Below are positions 11,701 to 23,000 of a stretch of DNA of 64,000 nt, piece after piece. The DNA comes from Phalacrocorax aristotelis (taxonomy: Eukaryota; Chordata; Aves; Suliformes; Phalacrocoracidae). The DNA lies in the NCBI RefSeq assembly GCF_949628215.1, contig NC_134278.1, positions 36,722,115 to 36,786,114 of the forward strand. Reading direction: 5' to 3'. Positions within the stretch are counted from its first letter, which is position 1; every line of letters starts with the position of its first letter. A program made the translations under genes and the position numbers. Below the pieces are notes generated by a model, which was not told where the DNA came from, made no database searches, and saw only the letters and a list, made by a program, of their open reading frames with translations.

Positions 11701-14700
11701 AGTCCTGATTCCAGTTTAAAATTCTGTCGTCACTTACCTTTTCCATGTCTTTGTCTGAACACGCTCCCGATCAGGAACAAAGTATCGCAGGAGGCCTCCT
11801 TGTTATGACTTCAGCAATTATTTAATCTATTTATCTTCAATAATACATACAGCTACTGTCAAGTCTGACGGGATAAAAATTAGCGAATTAGTGAGGGAAA
11901 TTTTATAATAGATGGTACAAAACGATCTTTCACTCCAATTGCGTTGATCTTGCAATAGTGCCTGGAGCCACAGGATGGCACTGTCCTTAAATACACAGGA
12001 ACCTTGCAGAGGGCAAAAACCAAATTAGAAGACTTTAATTCATTCAGCAGGAAGGAGGGCTCTTTCTAAAAAAGGATTAAGGAGCAGGGACAAGGGAAAA
12101 CAAATGCACTTTTTCTGTGTTTACTCTGAAGTTTTGTTACAGTATAGTTATTTCTGTAAAATCCGAGTTGTAGATGAAAGCTTTTCTGTGTGGTTATTTC
12201 TATAAGAGATATAAGAGCTCCAAGAAAAAACCTTTCTTGTCGATTGTAACTGGATTCTATCATAAATAGTAAGATTTATCCATATTGAGTTGTTGGTGCT
12301 GGACTGACTTGAGCACTCTTTCCCAAACCACAGCCAGCCACGCTGCCAAAGTACATCAAATCTATGACAGCAAAAGGGGAAATATATTTTTTTAGGGACT
12401 AACCAGCCCTGCTCCGTGCCCTTACTAGAAGAGATAATCCAAAAATAGGACTGTTGCGCTTGAATTTGAGCACTGCCAATCAATCATAAAATTGAAATTT
12501 CAAAGTTTGTTTCTTGTAGGCTGCTGTGCAACGGTAATTATGGATCCAATTTCCATACGATATTTTTAAATGATTAATGTCATTTATATAAATTTATGCA
12601 TGCATGCTACATGATAAACTTGAAGATTCGAGCCTCTGTAGGAAATATTCTAACACAGAGCATCTTTTGAAATGCGTCAACACTGAAAGCAAATATTGTT
12701 TTCCTGTGTAAATAAATTTAGTAAGTAAAACTTTTTCAGTAATTGGAAGGCTTAGTATCTGCTTCCCTATGGTTCCTGGGTATTAAATTAAAAGTTATAT
12801 TTACATTTAAATTGTAAACTGTGCTTTTTGTTGTGTTATAGTAATTTTACAATAAATTGTTCATACAGACTGTTTACCGAAGAGGGAAGTGGGTGAAAGA
12901 AATGTGATTGTTAGGCTGCTGCCAAGCCAGTCAAATATTCAGAAATAACTGGCATTATTCTGTATCTTAGTTCAGTATCTTACAGGATTTGCTAGTGCTC
13001 TGTGCAGCCATTATGTTGAATAATGTAGCTGCTGTTAATGCAAGAGTGTCACTTCTGCATTAACCTCTTTTAAGGGTTACCATTCTGCCCGAATAACCAG
13101 TGGTGTCATTGTTCACATCACCTTGCTACAAGCCACTACTGTTAAAATGTCTTAAGTGCTCTTCAGGGCCCTATTTTATCACGTACTCCTTTTCTGAAAA
13201 CAATTGACGCTTCTAGTTTTTTGAACCAGGTGAATTTACAGTTACGCACTGATACACACAGCTTCTAGCTAGCAGTCACTTGTAAGATCTAATTGTTCTC
13301 TTCAAGTGAAAAGCAGCAAAATTACATTATAAACCTACTGTATAATTTAAATAATGTCGAGAAGTCTTTAACATCCAGCTAGTTTTTAAATGAAGAGATT
13401 TGCATGGGTAATTCCAAATTTCTGTTGCTAAGTTGTAAGTAATAAGCCAAAACAGTTCAACTTTTACAGGACACAATGTACATACATTTCCAACAGATGC
13501 TTAATTTCTGGGGTTTTTTTAAGATTATGTTCTTGTACTTCGTTTTAGGAAGAAAATATGACTGTAACAGAGGATTTTAGTAGAGTAGAAAATACTTACC
13601 AAATGGAAGCAGAGGTACGTATTCAACCTAACTAAAAATAATGCTAAAAAAAAAAAGAAGTGTAGCAAGGACCAATGAAAACTTGCAGACTGTCTTTCCT
13701 CATACCGAGGAGTATATGTTCTCTACAGTAAAGGCAGCACAGTCCAAAGCAACACTTGAAGGACTGCAGTTTAAAGCAGAGTTCAGCTGCAGTCTTCCGT
13801 TGTGCACAGAACTTTGTTTTCTGCTATTGTAACATAGAAGGAATTATTTTCTTCTCAGATGAAGAATTTCTTTTAAATATTAATGTTTAAAATATTTAAA
13901 AGAATATAAATATTCTTTTAAATATTAAATATTTTAAATATTAGATTTCTTTTTAAATATTAGAGAGTGCTACAGAAGGGAATATTTGGTTCTGGGGCTC
14001 TAAGGTTGTTCTGTGGCAGTGTCAGCAAACCCACGGTCCTGCACTCTCCTTCACCCATAGCCCTTCTCGCCCTCTACTTGCAAGGAGTTGTACTGAGGTG
14101 ATCCGGTGATAGGTCAGTCCAGAAAGCTGCTCCCATTAATAACTCTTTTTTTTTTTTTTTTCCAGATTAGATTTTATTTTTTCCATTATTTTAGCTCCCT
14201 CAACTGGAGGCAATGCAAGGCAGAGGACAAGAGTGGATGGGGGAAAACAGTGGCATGGCAGCCCTAATCTAGATCTGTTTAAGCCACAGACAGTTGAACA
14301 GCACCTGGACTTTGGTCTATCCTACACGACTCTGCCATCAGCTTGCTGCAAGTAAAGCAATGCTAACTGTTTCCTAGGTAGTTGACTTGGAATTCTGTAG
14401 GTAAAAAGTGCTGTGCAAAAGCTAAACGTTACAGGAATTATCCCATTTACTTCAGAAGCAGCTCAGGAGAGTATATTTTTGCACATTCATGCTATAGTAA
14501 GAAATAAGTGCTGTGCTGGAAACATTCACTGAGGGAAATGATGTGTTTTTAGTCAGTGGATCTTTTTAGAGCATCAAACCTTAATCACTACCCAGCAAAT
14601 TTACAGATTCTTAGGAAGTAAACCTGGAAGCTTGCAATAAAATGATAGCTGTTTTATAGAGCTGTTGTTTACAGTCTCCTAAAACAGGGTTCAGCCTCCT

Positions 14701-17700
14701 TAGTTTGCTTCCTTGCTTTAAGGCATATTTCATCTAAATAACAGCACTAAATATAGAAATAATCAAGAATTTGGAGAACAAAATTTGGATTTTAAAATGA
14801 GTCTTTAGATACTTAAATACTGTGCATCAGTGTCATATTCTGAATGACTAACTTCATAAAGCAGACACCTACTATCACGAGAGCTTAAATCACCATGTTT
14901 TTAGATAAGCTATACTTAAGTAATAATTCAATATAGTTTTATTTAGGCTACAGACAATCTTAGGCTTACAACTTCAGTCTTAAGTGCTAACTTAACCAAT
15001 CGTCTCCCTGCTGCTATTAATTTTTATACAACAAGGGTTGTACGAGGAAAGCGAATTACATGGATTGAGTGTTCGTTTGTAGGCAGCTTGGACCAGCCAT
15101 AATTGCTGTTCAGAAGTTGTATGGTTGCCTAGGTAGGACCTGGCTGTCAGAACTGGAAAAATCCAGCAATAGTACCACTGTTTTGGCTGCCCTGTATGCT
15201 TAGGTAGCAGTGTGCTCGCTCTTTATGCAGAGATTAGTTTCTCCTTGCTTCCCCCTTTATGTAAGCACTTGTTTCATTAGTGCAGCTTCATAAACCAATG
15301 AAGTTCCATTGACCAGCGTGTTTGTGTGCTTTAGCAATTTAAATGAATTTAAAATTAACTTACACTCGCTGCTTTACTGAAGAGTTTGCCATTATATTTG
15401 TGTTATACATAATGTCATGGAAGTTGGCATTATTTCATTCTATAAACTCTTTACCATTTGTCTACTCTGAGTTCTTAGAAGACTGAAGAAATTCCCAGAC
15501 AAGTAGCTATTTTAAGGTACAACGAAGAATTCAAGATACACTTTCAACTGTAAGGAAATAAATTTTAATACATGCTATAACAAAGGAAAATATGCAAAAG
15601 AATGAAGTTGTGTATGAGATCACAAAGCTCTATAATATCTTAATCATAATAGTTCATTTATTGCATGATGATCTCATGTGATCATCATGGGATGAAGATT
15701 ATGCTGGTTTTGTGCATTTCTTAATACACTTGCCTCCTTATAAACCATAACTTCTTGTCCTTTACAGCCTTACCCAAACTTTATAATGTCCATAGTGGTT
15801 TTGCATACCCTCATATTACTTTTTCACACTTCTTAACCTTAATCATAATTCGGTTGAAGAAGTTGAAACACTGCTTTGCATTTTAACGCCCAGGTAACCT
15901 CTGTGAACGTAAGTGGAATTTTTTGCATCTAGCTCTAAATGAAAACTGTGATTTTTAGGGGAAAAACCCCAACAAAATTCACAGCTATTGCTCAGTTGTT
16001 TTCTCCCCTGAGGGTACTTGATTACATGCCACTTTTTTAACAAGGAAGTTCCTGAGTGCCCATAACTGCCCCAGTCTGTCTGATCATTCTTTTGTTTCAT
16101 CCCCTTGAGGGAACTAATCTTGTAAGCACTGAATGCAATCTGGAGAACACTATGACAGTCCTCATAGTGAGAGTTGCGACTTTCCACAAAATATGACTAT
16201 GACAGTTTTTTGGCAAAACAGACAAGGGCATGTATGCTTTTTATATATGGCAAGAACTCCCACTAAAGAAATAAATCTAGGTTTAGTCTCGTCTTCAGAC
16301 TTTGTTCAAACTGGTATTGCACCTTCCAGAAGGCCATCCCACCCCCAAGTTACAGATAAAGGGTGCGCAGCTGAGATTAAGATGGAGACTTGGTGCAGTT
16401 TTGCACAACAGGTGTGACCCTGTGTCCTTGTGGGAGCTAGAATTGCCCTGTCGCTCCATCTTGGTCAGTTTTTAAGACCCTAAGCCCAGTTTTGGCTCAG
16501 TTGTGTGAAAAGCTACTGAGCCAGTGCAAGGATTCAAGCCAGGATGAGGTGCATGTACTGCACTGAGAGGCTGCCAAGGGCAACAAGATGTGTGCATTAA
16601 TTGCTTTGTGATAATTGTCAATATCCATTTTTCACATTACCCTGTATAAAAAGTAGCGGCCTCCTCTCGCACTGAGGGACTCAGCTTCCCTGAATCATCT
16701 CATTTTCCACACGGTAGATCTATGGTGTGCATGCAGGAAGCTACTGCAGTGCAGCTGACATGCCGTAACTTGGATTTCTGTACCATACACCTTCACTGGG
16801 ACAGATTGCTGGATGGACTGCAGCAGTCACAGGGGTGACTGTATGTCACAGGGGTTGGCAGTGGAATTTTCTTTACCACAGCTTTTTCCTCCCCCTCCTG
16901 TTGAAGCTGTATTACTGTGCAAAAAGGAGGAGTCGGGGATAAGAGAGAAGGTGAGCCTGACTTGGTGGTGAGAGCACTGTACTGGGAAGTGAAGATAAGG
17001 GTGTAGTTCCTCTAAAGAAAAGAGTTTGAGACCTGAGATTTCTGATTCCTGAATGCTGTAGCAGTTTGGCATCATCGCTTTGCTCCTGGCGACTCTGCTC
17101 TGCTGCAGAAAAAGGCTGGCTCCTGCCTGGAAAGTCACTGCCTCGCTGGCACTTCCCTGCAAAGAAGGCTGTAGGGCTCTGGATCCAGGGCTGATAGTGA
17201 TGCTTGCTTCATAGCACTTAGGGAAGCACCTGAATTCCTGATGCATCTGTATTTAATGCTTCTTATTGCCACAGCCACAGCCAGCTAGATGTTTAAGCTG
17301 TTTTTAACCCAAATCTGAAGTGCCCAGTTCTCTGTAGGCACTAGAGTGAGGAGTCTGCTCAGCCATCACAGGGTTTTGAGCCCACTGTGAGCTGGACTGG
17401 GCCAGGCTTAGTTTAATCTCATAGTTTAGGTTTCTTGAACCCAATGCTTGGAATTAAAATATAATTTTCCTTCCTGCACAATGTTTTTCACGTCATTTTG
17501 CTTGGGCTTCTGCATAATTAACATCTAGTAATCTAAAAAGAGAAGAACCAGGCTGCATCTAGTCATGTGTCCCAAAAAGCACGTTCATTCTTCAAATTGT
17601 CTATGTACCAAGAATGCCATATTCCTCACAAAAGAGCATTTTTTATTTTTAAACCATTCTGTGAACTTCTTCCTGTTGCAAACACAATGGTAGTCTCAAG

Positions 17701-19258
17701 GGCTGTATAAAAGTGGCCTAAGTAAACAACTGTTGGAGTTAGTTATATACAGGACTAATATGTTTAGTTAGTTTGCACATATCTGGCTTTACGCTGATTT
17801 AAATACAAGTGTTGAATCGTAGGAGAAAAATGGAAAAAATTACTGGTGTGATGTCTGTGTTCACTCCCAGGTCTGTATTATATTCAGTGATTTTGGAAAA
17901 ATGCAGAATGTTTGCAATCTACTCACTGAAAAGTTAGGAACCTCTGTTACCATCAGTCCGCCTCATTTCTACCATACGCCAGAAGCTGTAGACACCCTTC
18001 GGTAAGTTCTCTCTCACGCCACAAATTTTGCAGCCTCAGGTAACAGTTACAATGAATACATAATTTATACTGTTTGTAATGGGAGCAAATAGTTTCCTTC
18101 ATACCTATTAAAATTTATGTTCAAATATTTCAGTATTTGTTTTAAATATAAATTAATGCTGCTCTGCCTAGAAGATAGAGCTTGTTCTTTCTACAGTGTC
18201 CCTGTGCCAAAGCAGAATGTAATAAAAGACTATTTTCCCACTGATTTCCATCAGAAGTACAATCTACTGTGAATATTTGGCCAACAGAATTTAACTTCGG
18301 TTACATCAGCATGTGTAGATTTAATTTGTAGTTATTCACGAAGGTATGAGTGTGTTACCAGATGTTGGTAATTCTAAGTACCCTTGCCAGTTCCCGTTAC
18401 TCTTAGCTGCTGATGTGATCTGAAAAGGACGATGTACGGTGCTTGCTCATCATCGAAACACGCTACTTTGAAGCTCAGTCTTGATATGTTAGGCATTAAC
18501 TACTCAAAGTCCTGCTTCTCCCATTAGCATTGGGGGGCAGAGGGAAGTTTAGCCTTGGTTTGGGTTTTGCCTCTTTAAAGAAAAGAATTATGCCTGGTCC
18601 AAGAAGCAAGCTCGACTAGCTGCTGCTAATGGTTCTGGAGATGTCAGAAGTGTATCTCCGAGGTACCTACGCAGGAGTCTGGAAATCAGGCCAGTGGGAT
18701 TAGGCGCTAGCATGCCTTACCGCTGGGCCACGCAAATGCCTGGAGCAAGGGTAGAACGCTGGCTCGGCACCACGCACGCCTACAGTGTACGGGTGTTAGA
18801 AATGCTTGATCGTAGCTGATGAGGATGCTGACGTTTTCTCCCCCCTTGACCTCTTAAACTATCACCCAGAACCTGGGGGAAGGTGATGTGCACTTACAAA
18901 AGCTGAGGCATGAAAAAATTGCTTGGCAGGAATACTTGTATGTCGGTTGGCCCTGCTTGTTATTGTGCTGCTTTTTCTACCTCTCAGCCGTCAAGTATGT
19001 GTTGCTGCTGTTGGAAACACACGGCGGAAGGCTCAAGAAGTCTGTCGACTGTTTGGCCAGTCATTGGGAAAACCTTTATTAATAAGAGAAGAAGAAACAA
19101 AAGAGTGGGGAGGCCACATAGACAGTCAGCTACCGAACTCCTCAGATTCACTGACTCTGCAGGAAAGAATCCAGAATGCTACTGCTTACGCTTCTTGTAG
19201 AGTGTTTGCTGTCTTTGAGATAAAGGGAAAAGAAAACAGAAGAAACAAGTTGCTCTAG
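5473..19258 (+). CDS. IRAK1BP1: IRAK1BP1: IRAK1-binding protein 1 (SIMPL), four coding exons
   Basis: The product is a SIMPL/DUF541-family protein known in mammals to bind IRAK1 and modulate TNF/IL-1 signalling to NF-kB p65. The spliced CDS joins 5473-5745, 13549-13614, 17871-18001 and 18988-19258: 741 nt, 246 residues plus stop, against about 260 in human. All joins keep phase and use GT-AG borders. Landmarks shared with the human protein are RVFAELVP near the start, [73 protein letters not shown] and the basic C-terminal [10 protein letters not shown]. The start ATG at 5473 sits in CCGCCATGG, a near-ideal Kozak context, and is the first ATG in its frame. The proline/alanine-rich stretch at residues 14-35 differs from mammals. 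A minus-strand gene converges on its 3' end. Confidence 0.95.
8145..9664 (+). mobile_element. CR1 LINE with reverse transcriptase remnant
   Basis: This is a 5'-truncated CR1 non-LTR retrotransposon of about 1.5 kb in the sense orientation of IRAK1BP1 intron 1. It starts inside the reverse transcriptase (frame [12 protein letters not shown]) and ends with the tail attctatgattctgtgat. It lacks the endonuclease part and cannot move by itself. Its 3' 400 bases match the CR1 fragment at 4657-5072 closely. Confidence 0.93.
8158..9575 (+). pseudogene. Decayed CR1 ORF2 (reverse transcriptase)
   Basis: An open frame from 8158 to 8883 carries reverse transcriptase motifs in order: [48 protein letters not shown], and the catalytic FADDTK around 8776-8793. 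Near 8855-8870 the frame shifts to one reading [17 protein letters not shown], then shifts again after CIKPCIADG at about 9100 and once more near 9330. The C-terminal part [12 protein letters not shown] ends at the TGA at 9573-9575. With three frame breaks and no N-terminal domain it is a pseudogene. Confidence 0.88.
9665..13548. other. Repeat-poor part of IRAK1BP1 intron 1
   Basis: Nearly 3.9 kb without recognisable repeats or exons. Small open frames at 11510-11746 and 12148-12483 on the minus strand show no family resemblance. Confidence 0.6.
13549..13614 (+). CDS. IRAK1BP1: IRAK1BP1 coding exon 2
   Basis: This short 66-nt exon encodes [18 protein letters not shown] then MEAE. It is flanked by a ttttag acceptor and a GTACGT donor, both phase 0. 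The sequence matches the known SIMPL domain segment closely. Confidence 0.93.
13868..13965. repeat. AT-rich repeat of TTTAAATATT-like units
   Basis: About 100 bases are made of repeated ttttaaatatt and its reverse complement, so the block can fold on itself. It lies 250 bases after IRAK1BP1 exon 2, within the intron. It looks like an expanded simple repeat. Confidence 0.6.
15664..15689. repeat. Near-perfect 26-base palindrome
   Basis: Ten-base arms CATGATGATC and GATCATCATG are exact inverted repeats around a six-base centre that is itself partly palindromic. Intronic in IRAK1BP1. Confidence 0.8.
17871..18001 (+). CDS. IRAK1BP1: IRAK1BP1 coding exon 3
   Basis: The 131-nt exon encodes [18 protein letters not shown], then TEKLG, then [15 protein letters not shown], and ends two bases into an arginine codon. 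Acceptor is tcactcccag and donor is GTAAGT. Confidence 0.94.
18988..19258 (+). CDS. IRAK1BP1: IRAK1BP1 coding exon 4 and stop
   Basis: After the acceptor acctctcag the split codon gives R, followed by [36 protein letters not shown] and a basic end at [10 protein letters not shown], stop TAG at 19256-19258. It completes the SIMPL domain and the lysine/arginine-rich tail that mammals also have. Confidence 0.94.
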
Positions 19259-19615
19259 AAACTTGCAAATCCTACACATTTTTTAATGAATTTTTGATGC
19301 TTTCTTGAGGTTTTTTTGTTGTTGTGTTTTTACTTTATCCTTATAGTAGCAAGTAGAGTTAAGAGAGGAGATTAAGAATGCAGGTTGTGTAGTGAGCCAA
19401 GGTAGAAGCCTTCTTAATATCTGTCCAGGTGCAAAAAAGATTAACGCTTCCTTTCCCTGTAGCATTTGAAAGCAGCACAATGCATGATTTTTTTAAAGAG
19501 AGTAGCCAAAGTATTGCACAATTTACTTACTACAGCTCTCCCCAAAAATATTCCAGTTCCTATTGGCCTTAATTTTAGGGGATAGAGCTAAATAAAGGTT
19601 ACAATTAATTCTGAA
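19259..19615 (+). other. IRAK1BP1: IRAK1BP1 3' UTR (probable)
   Basis: No coding sequence follows the stop. The first AATAAA on the plus strand after the stop is at 19591-19596, so cleavage about 15-20 bases later is a reasonable guess. A second AATAAA at 19826-19831 is an alternative. The end is inferred. Confidence 0.45.
19591..19596 (+). terminator. IRAK1BP1: AATAAA polyadenylation signal, IRAK1BP1
   Basis: This is the first canonical AATAAA after the IRAK1BP1 stop codon, about 335 bases downstream, with T/G-rich sequence following at a distance. Use of the site is inferred. Confidence 0.4.
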
Positions 19616-19847
19616 AGTACAGTTCTTAACTGTTCAGTTTCTTCTGTTCTGCCCCCTGCAGAAGGGCAAGATATTTGATGTGCAAAACCTTTGGTACTCC
19701 TGTCTGAAACTTGGCTATATTTAAACCCTTCTGCCCAGATTTGAAAGGAAATTAATCCCTGTCCCAAGTCACAGTAAACTGAACATGCAGTGTGGTCACT
19801 TCTAATGAAATGGATTGTTCAACATAATAAAACAAGCTTAGGAATGT

Positions 19848-19853
19848 TTTATT
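19848..19853 (-). terminator. AATAAA polyadenylation signal of the YccV-domain gene
   Basis: Read on the minus strand this is AATAAA, about 100 bases after the stop codon of the YccV-domain gene. It would leave roughly 220 bases between the converging transcripts if IRAK1BP1 ends near 19615. Confidence 0.4.
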
Positions 19854-19955
19854 TCATCATAGGAAAAAACATACATGAGTTTTATCCTGGTGTCTGTTTG
19901 TTCAAGTTTAAAAAGGAAATGTGTTGTCTGGATGTATATTACACGTACAAAAACT

Positions 19956-20051
19956 TCAGTCGTGAGGATAGAGTTTTTTCAGCCACGGCTGCATAATGTA
20001 TTTTGATCCATCATATCCACTGAAATAGGCTTTCATATCAGGGTGATGTAC
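19956..20051 (-). CDS. YccV-domain gene, last coding exon
   Basis: It encodes VHHPDMKAYFSGYDGSKYI then MQPWLKKLYPHD and a TGA stop. The acceptor is a ttttctcag. The HPD...YF...G..YI pattern is the part that resembles the tail of FBXO21. Confidence 0.85.
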   Translation of the reverse strand, partial: VHHPDMKAYFSGYDGSKYIMQPWLKKLYPHD

Positions 20052-23000
20052 CTGAGAAAATAATATTTCAAGTTGAATAAGCACCAGAATTAGCAATAAA
20101 TACGAAGTTATACTGAAAAGAATCATTACAGTTACTACAGTTGTTTCTGAAAACTCCTGATTTGTTTTTAAATGCATAATGTACATAGAGATACTTTCAG
20201 TGGAATTTTCCATGTACCTTAACCTAATTTATGTCGTCAGGACAGTGGGTTTCTCAAACTGTCCAAGTACTCCACAGATGTTGAACATATCTCATGAGCT
20301 ATTACATGCTAGATCTACATGGGCAGTGATGTTTTTAAATCAGCACGCCTTCTTATTGAAGTAGTTGCCCCTCATTTGCCTCTGGTAGAGCTATTTGTTA
20401 TTGTCTTTCAGCTGGACCAGTTAGCTAATCCAGTTAGGCAGCAGGAACAGTAAAGCAACAGTCAGGGAAAGGGTGAAGCCACACCAAGTTGATGGCCTTA
20501 GGTACCACAGCGTCCAACTTGAAGATGCAAAGCCACAAAGGGCAATCCAAGTTGCAGGCCTTGTCATGACACAGAAAGCGTCCAGTGCACGGGTTAGAAC
20601 TGTCAACTAGGAAAGGGTTAGGACAAGTCTAAGCATTTTCTCATCAGTCTCAACTCTTCAGGAAATTGCCTGTTAGGCTGTAGGAAAGGCTGAGTGAGGG
20701 CAAACCACAGGCCTTCATTTGAACTTGAGGTATAGGCATGACTCACCCTTTGTAATTAATCTCAAGTAGACAGCTTTCAAATATCAGGTTTTGTGAGCTT
20801 GTTACTACCAGTTGCCCTAACAATCTGTGGGGAGAATTAGCCTGTCATGCAGGTGAATAATGCAATCTGATATCCTAAAGGCTATTTTACAGAAGGTCTG
20901 TGTTTATGGTGAGGTATCTTATTCTCCCCATGGACTACACAGGTAAGCAAAGGCAGGCAGCTGACTGACATAATGAAAGGTGCATTTTTTAGACACGTAA
21001 GTTAGAGTGGTCGGAACCCAATTTTAATAGTTCCTGTTCCTAAGTTCAGGCATGTTAGCACATTTTGTATTACAATCAGTGGCTAAAACAGAAACAAGGA
21101 CTAGAACTAAGGCTTCTCCCAAATAAAAGAGGTAATGGTGTCACTGTTTGGCCCTGTTGGTTGAGGGGGTCCATTATGTGCAGTGGCAGTTTCAGGAGAG
21201 AGCATGGAGACTCGTCAGGCCAGCCTGGCTTACACAGTTCCTTTGGGGATTTTTCCTGAAAGGCGAAATTCTCCTTTGAATCTGTTTCATTAGACCAAGC
21301 ATCTCCTGTTAGACGAATGGTTCAGCTACTTGCTGTTATTTTAAATACAGATAACTGCCACTCTCCAGAATTTAAAAGAAGGCACCACAATAGCACTGGA
21401 TCCCTTACAAAAAGCCATTTCTCTGTGGCACGCATGCCTGGTGGCTGTTTTCTGGACCAGAGTCTCTAAGTTTAAGAATCAGGTGTACCTTGCATAAGCT
21501 AGAAATCAGAGGCTACCATCACCAGGATACACAAAACAGAATTTTTGGCTCCCAGAAAGTTTTGCAGGTAAGAAGGGAGACATTATTCAGTCTGGGCAGC
21601 AGCTGAGCAGAAGCTGTTTGAAATGCAGATTTTTCAGAGCGGATTTGAGAAACCAATGTACTTTGCTAGATCCAGTAGAAAGAGATTAAATGACTCATCC
21701 AGCTTTGATAGGCCAGTGAAATCCTGAAACAAAAGTCCATGTCTGCCAACAGCCTGTACATAACAGAAGTCAAGTTGCTAGAACACTTACAAAACTAGGC
21801 AGTGGGGTACTCCAAAGTAGGCAATACCTGGGTTTGGTCATTTATCACCTTCCAAAAACACATACTTGAAAGTACAGCAGTAATTTGTTTATCTGCTGCT
21901 TTCTCTACTAGTTTTCACTAACTTTGCAAAAGGGATAGTATCTATTGAGCCAAAGGTCAGCCAACTTTTAGACGTACAGGATAATGAACAAGTTGCAACT
22001 GAACAAAAAATAAATACTACCTCTAATCCCATAATAATTGTTATCTCTTCCTCAGGAATGTAAGCTGTAGATTTGCCAAATCCATTTGCTTTGTTAATTA
22101 GAATTCGATAGTGAGGAGTATCTTTTAGATCCTGTAAAAACAGAAGGAAAATAAATAGCCTCCAGGGGAGATGATGACTAAAGATCACATGATAAAATCA
22201 GTTAACTTGCTCACTAGGCTTACAGACCATAAAATCATTCAATATATACATACAGCAAGTTCACTTTTATGATCTTACCAATGTCAGTTTGGAAAACTAA
22301 ATATGAAGCAATCAAAACAGTAATACATTAAGTTCTTGGCATACCTGAAACAATTTTTAAGAGTCAAGATTTTAATTAACCTTTTCTCCCATAGATCTTG
22401 CAAGAAACATGACTTAGTTCATCCCTGCTTTTTGTATATAGGTCTCAAAACAAATTGTCACTCGCCCTTCTTCCTTCACAAGTGTCAACAGAGGACACCA
22501 GAGAGAAAGGCAAATTCAGAGCATAATACCACCTCTGACAATCTTGGTCCCAACCCTTGATAGAGCTAAGCCAACTTCCGTGTATATGTAAAAATCTTCC
22601 AGCCAAGAAAGAAGTGCGGCTTAGTGTTATTTTTACAGTGCCTGTGAACCCAAATCATGGCCAGGATCCCACCATGCTCGCTTCCACCCAGAAACATTCC
22701 TGCCCAAAGTAACCCCCACTCTAAACACAAAAAAAGTGATGGATGAATACAGACAGATAACTGGAGTTTATGAAGCAGTTAGTATCGATCAATGTGACAG
22801 GCAGTGGCCTCTGCTCAACAATGTAGTAAAGAACTGAAAGTCGGAGAAAGAAAAGGAAACTTGGACTGAAAGCCTGGCTAATGTTTAGAGGGGATTTGCA
22901 AGGACCAAGCTCAGTAGTTGCCTCGTAAAGGTCAGAAGGCGGTTTGCATAGCTGATGCACGTAACCTGAAAAGGCAAAGGCAAGTTAAAAAAAAAACCCA

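Larger units (their letters stand above)
5746..13548 (+). other. IRAK1BP1: IRAK1BP1 intron 1 (7.8 kb)
   Basis: The intron has a GTGAG donor and a cgttttag acceptor. It contains the CR1 copy at 8145-9664. The rest (5960-8144 and 9665-13548) is AT-rich with no exon, RNA gene or repeat that I recognise. Confidence 0.85.
13615..17870 (+). other. IRAK1BP1: IRAK1BP1 intron 2
   Basis: It contains an AT-rich block of overlapping TTTAAATATT units (13868-13965), a T-run near 14147-14162, a near-perfect palindrome at 15664-15689, and a more GC-rich segment at about 16400-17430 with a TATAAAA at 16645 that could be an old solo LTR. No extra exon is evident. Confidence 0.8.

Noticed and set aside
16827-17246. 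139-codon minus-strand frame in IRAK1BP1 intron 2
   Set aside because: No homology that I recognise and no splice or promoter context.
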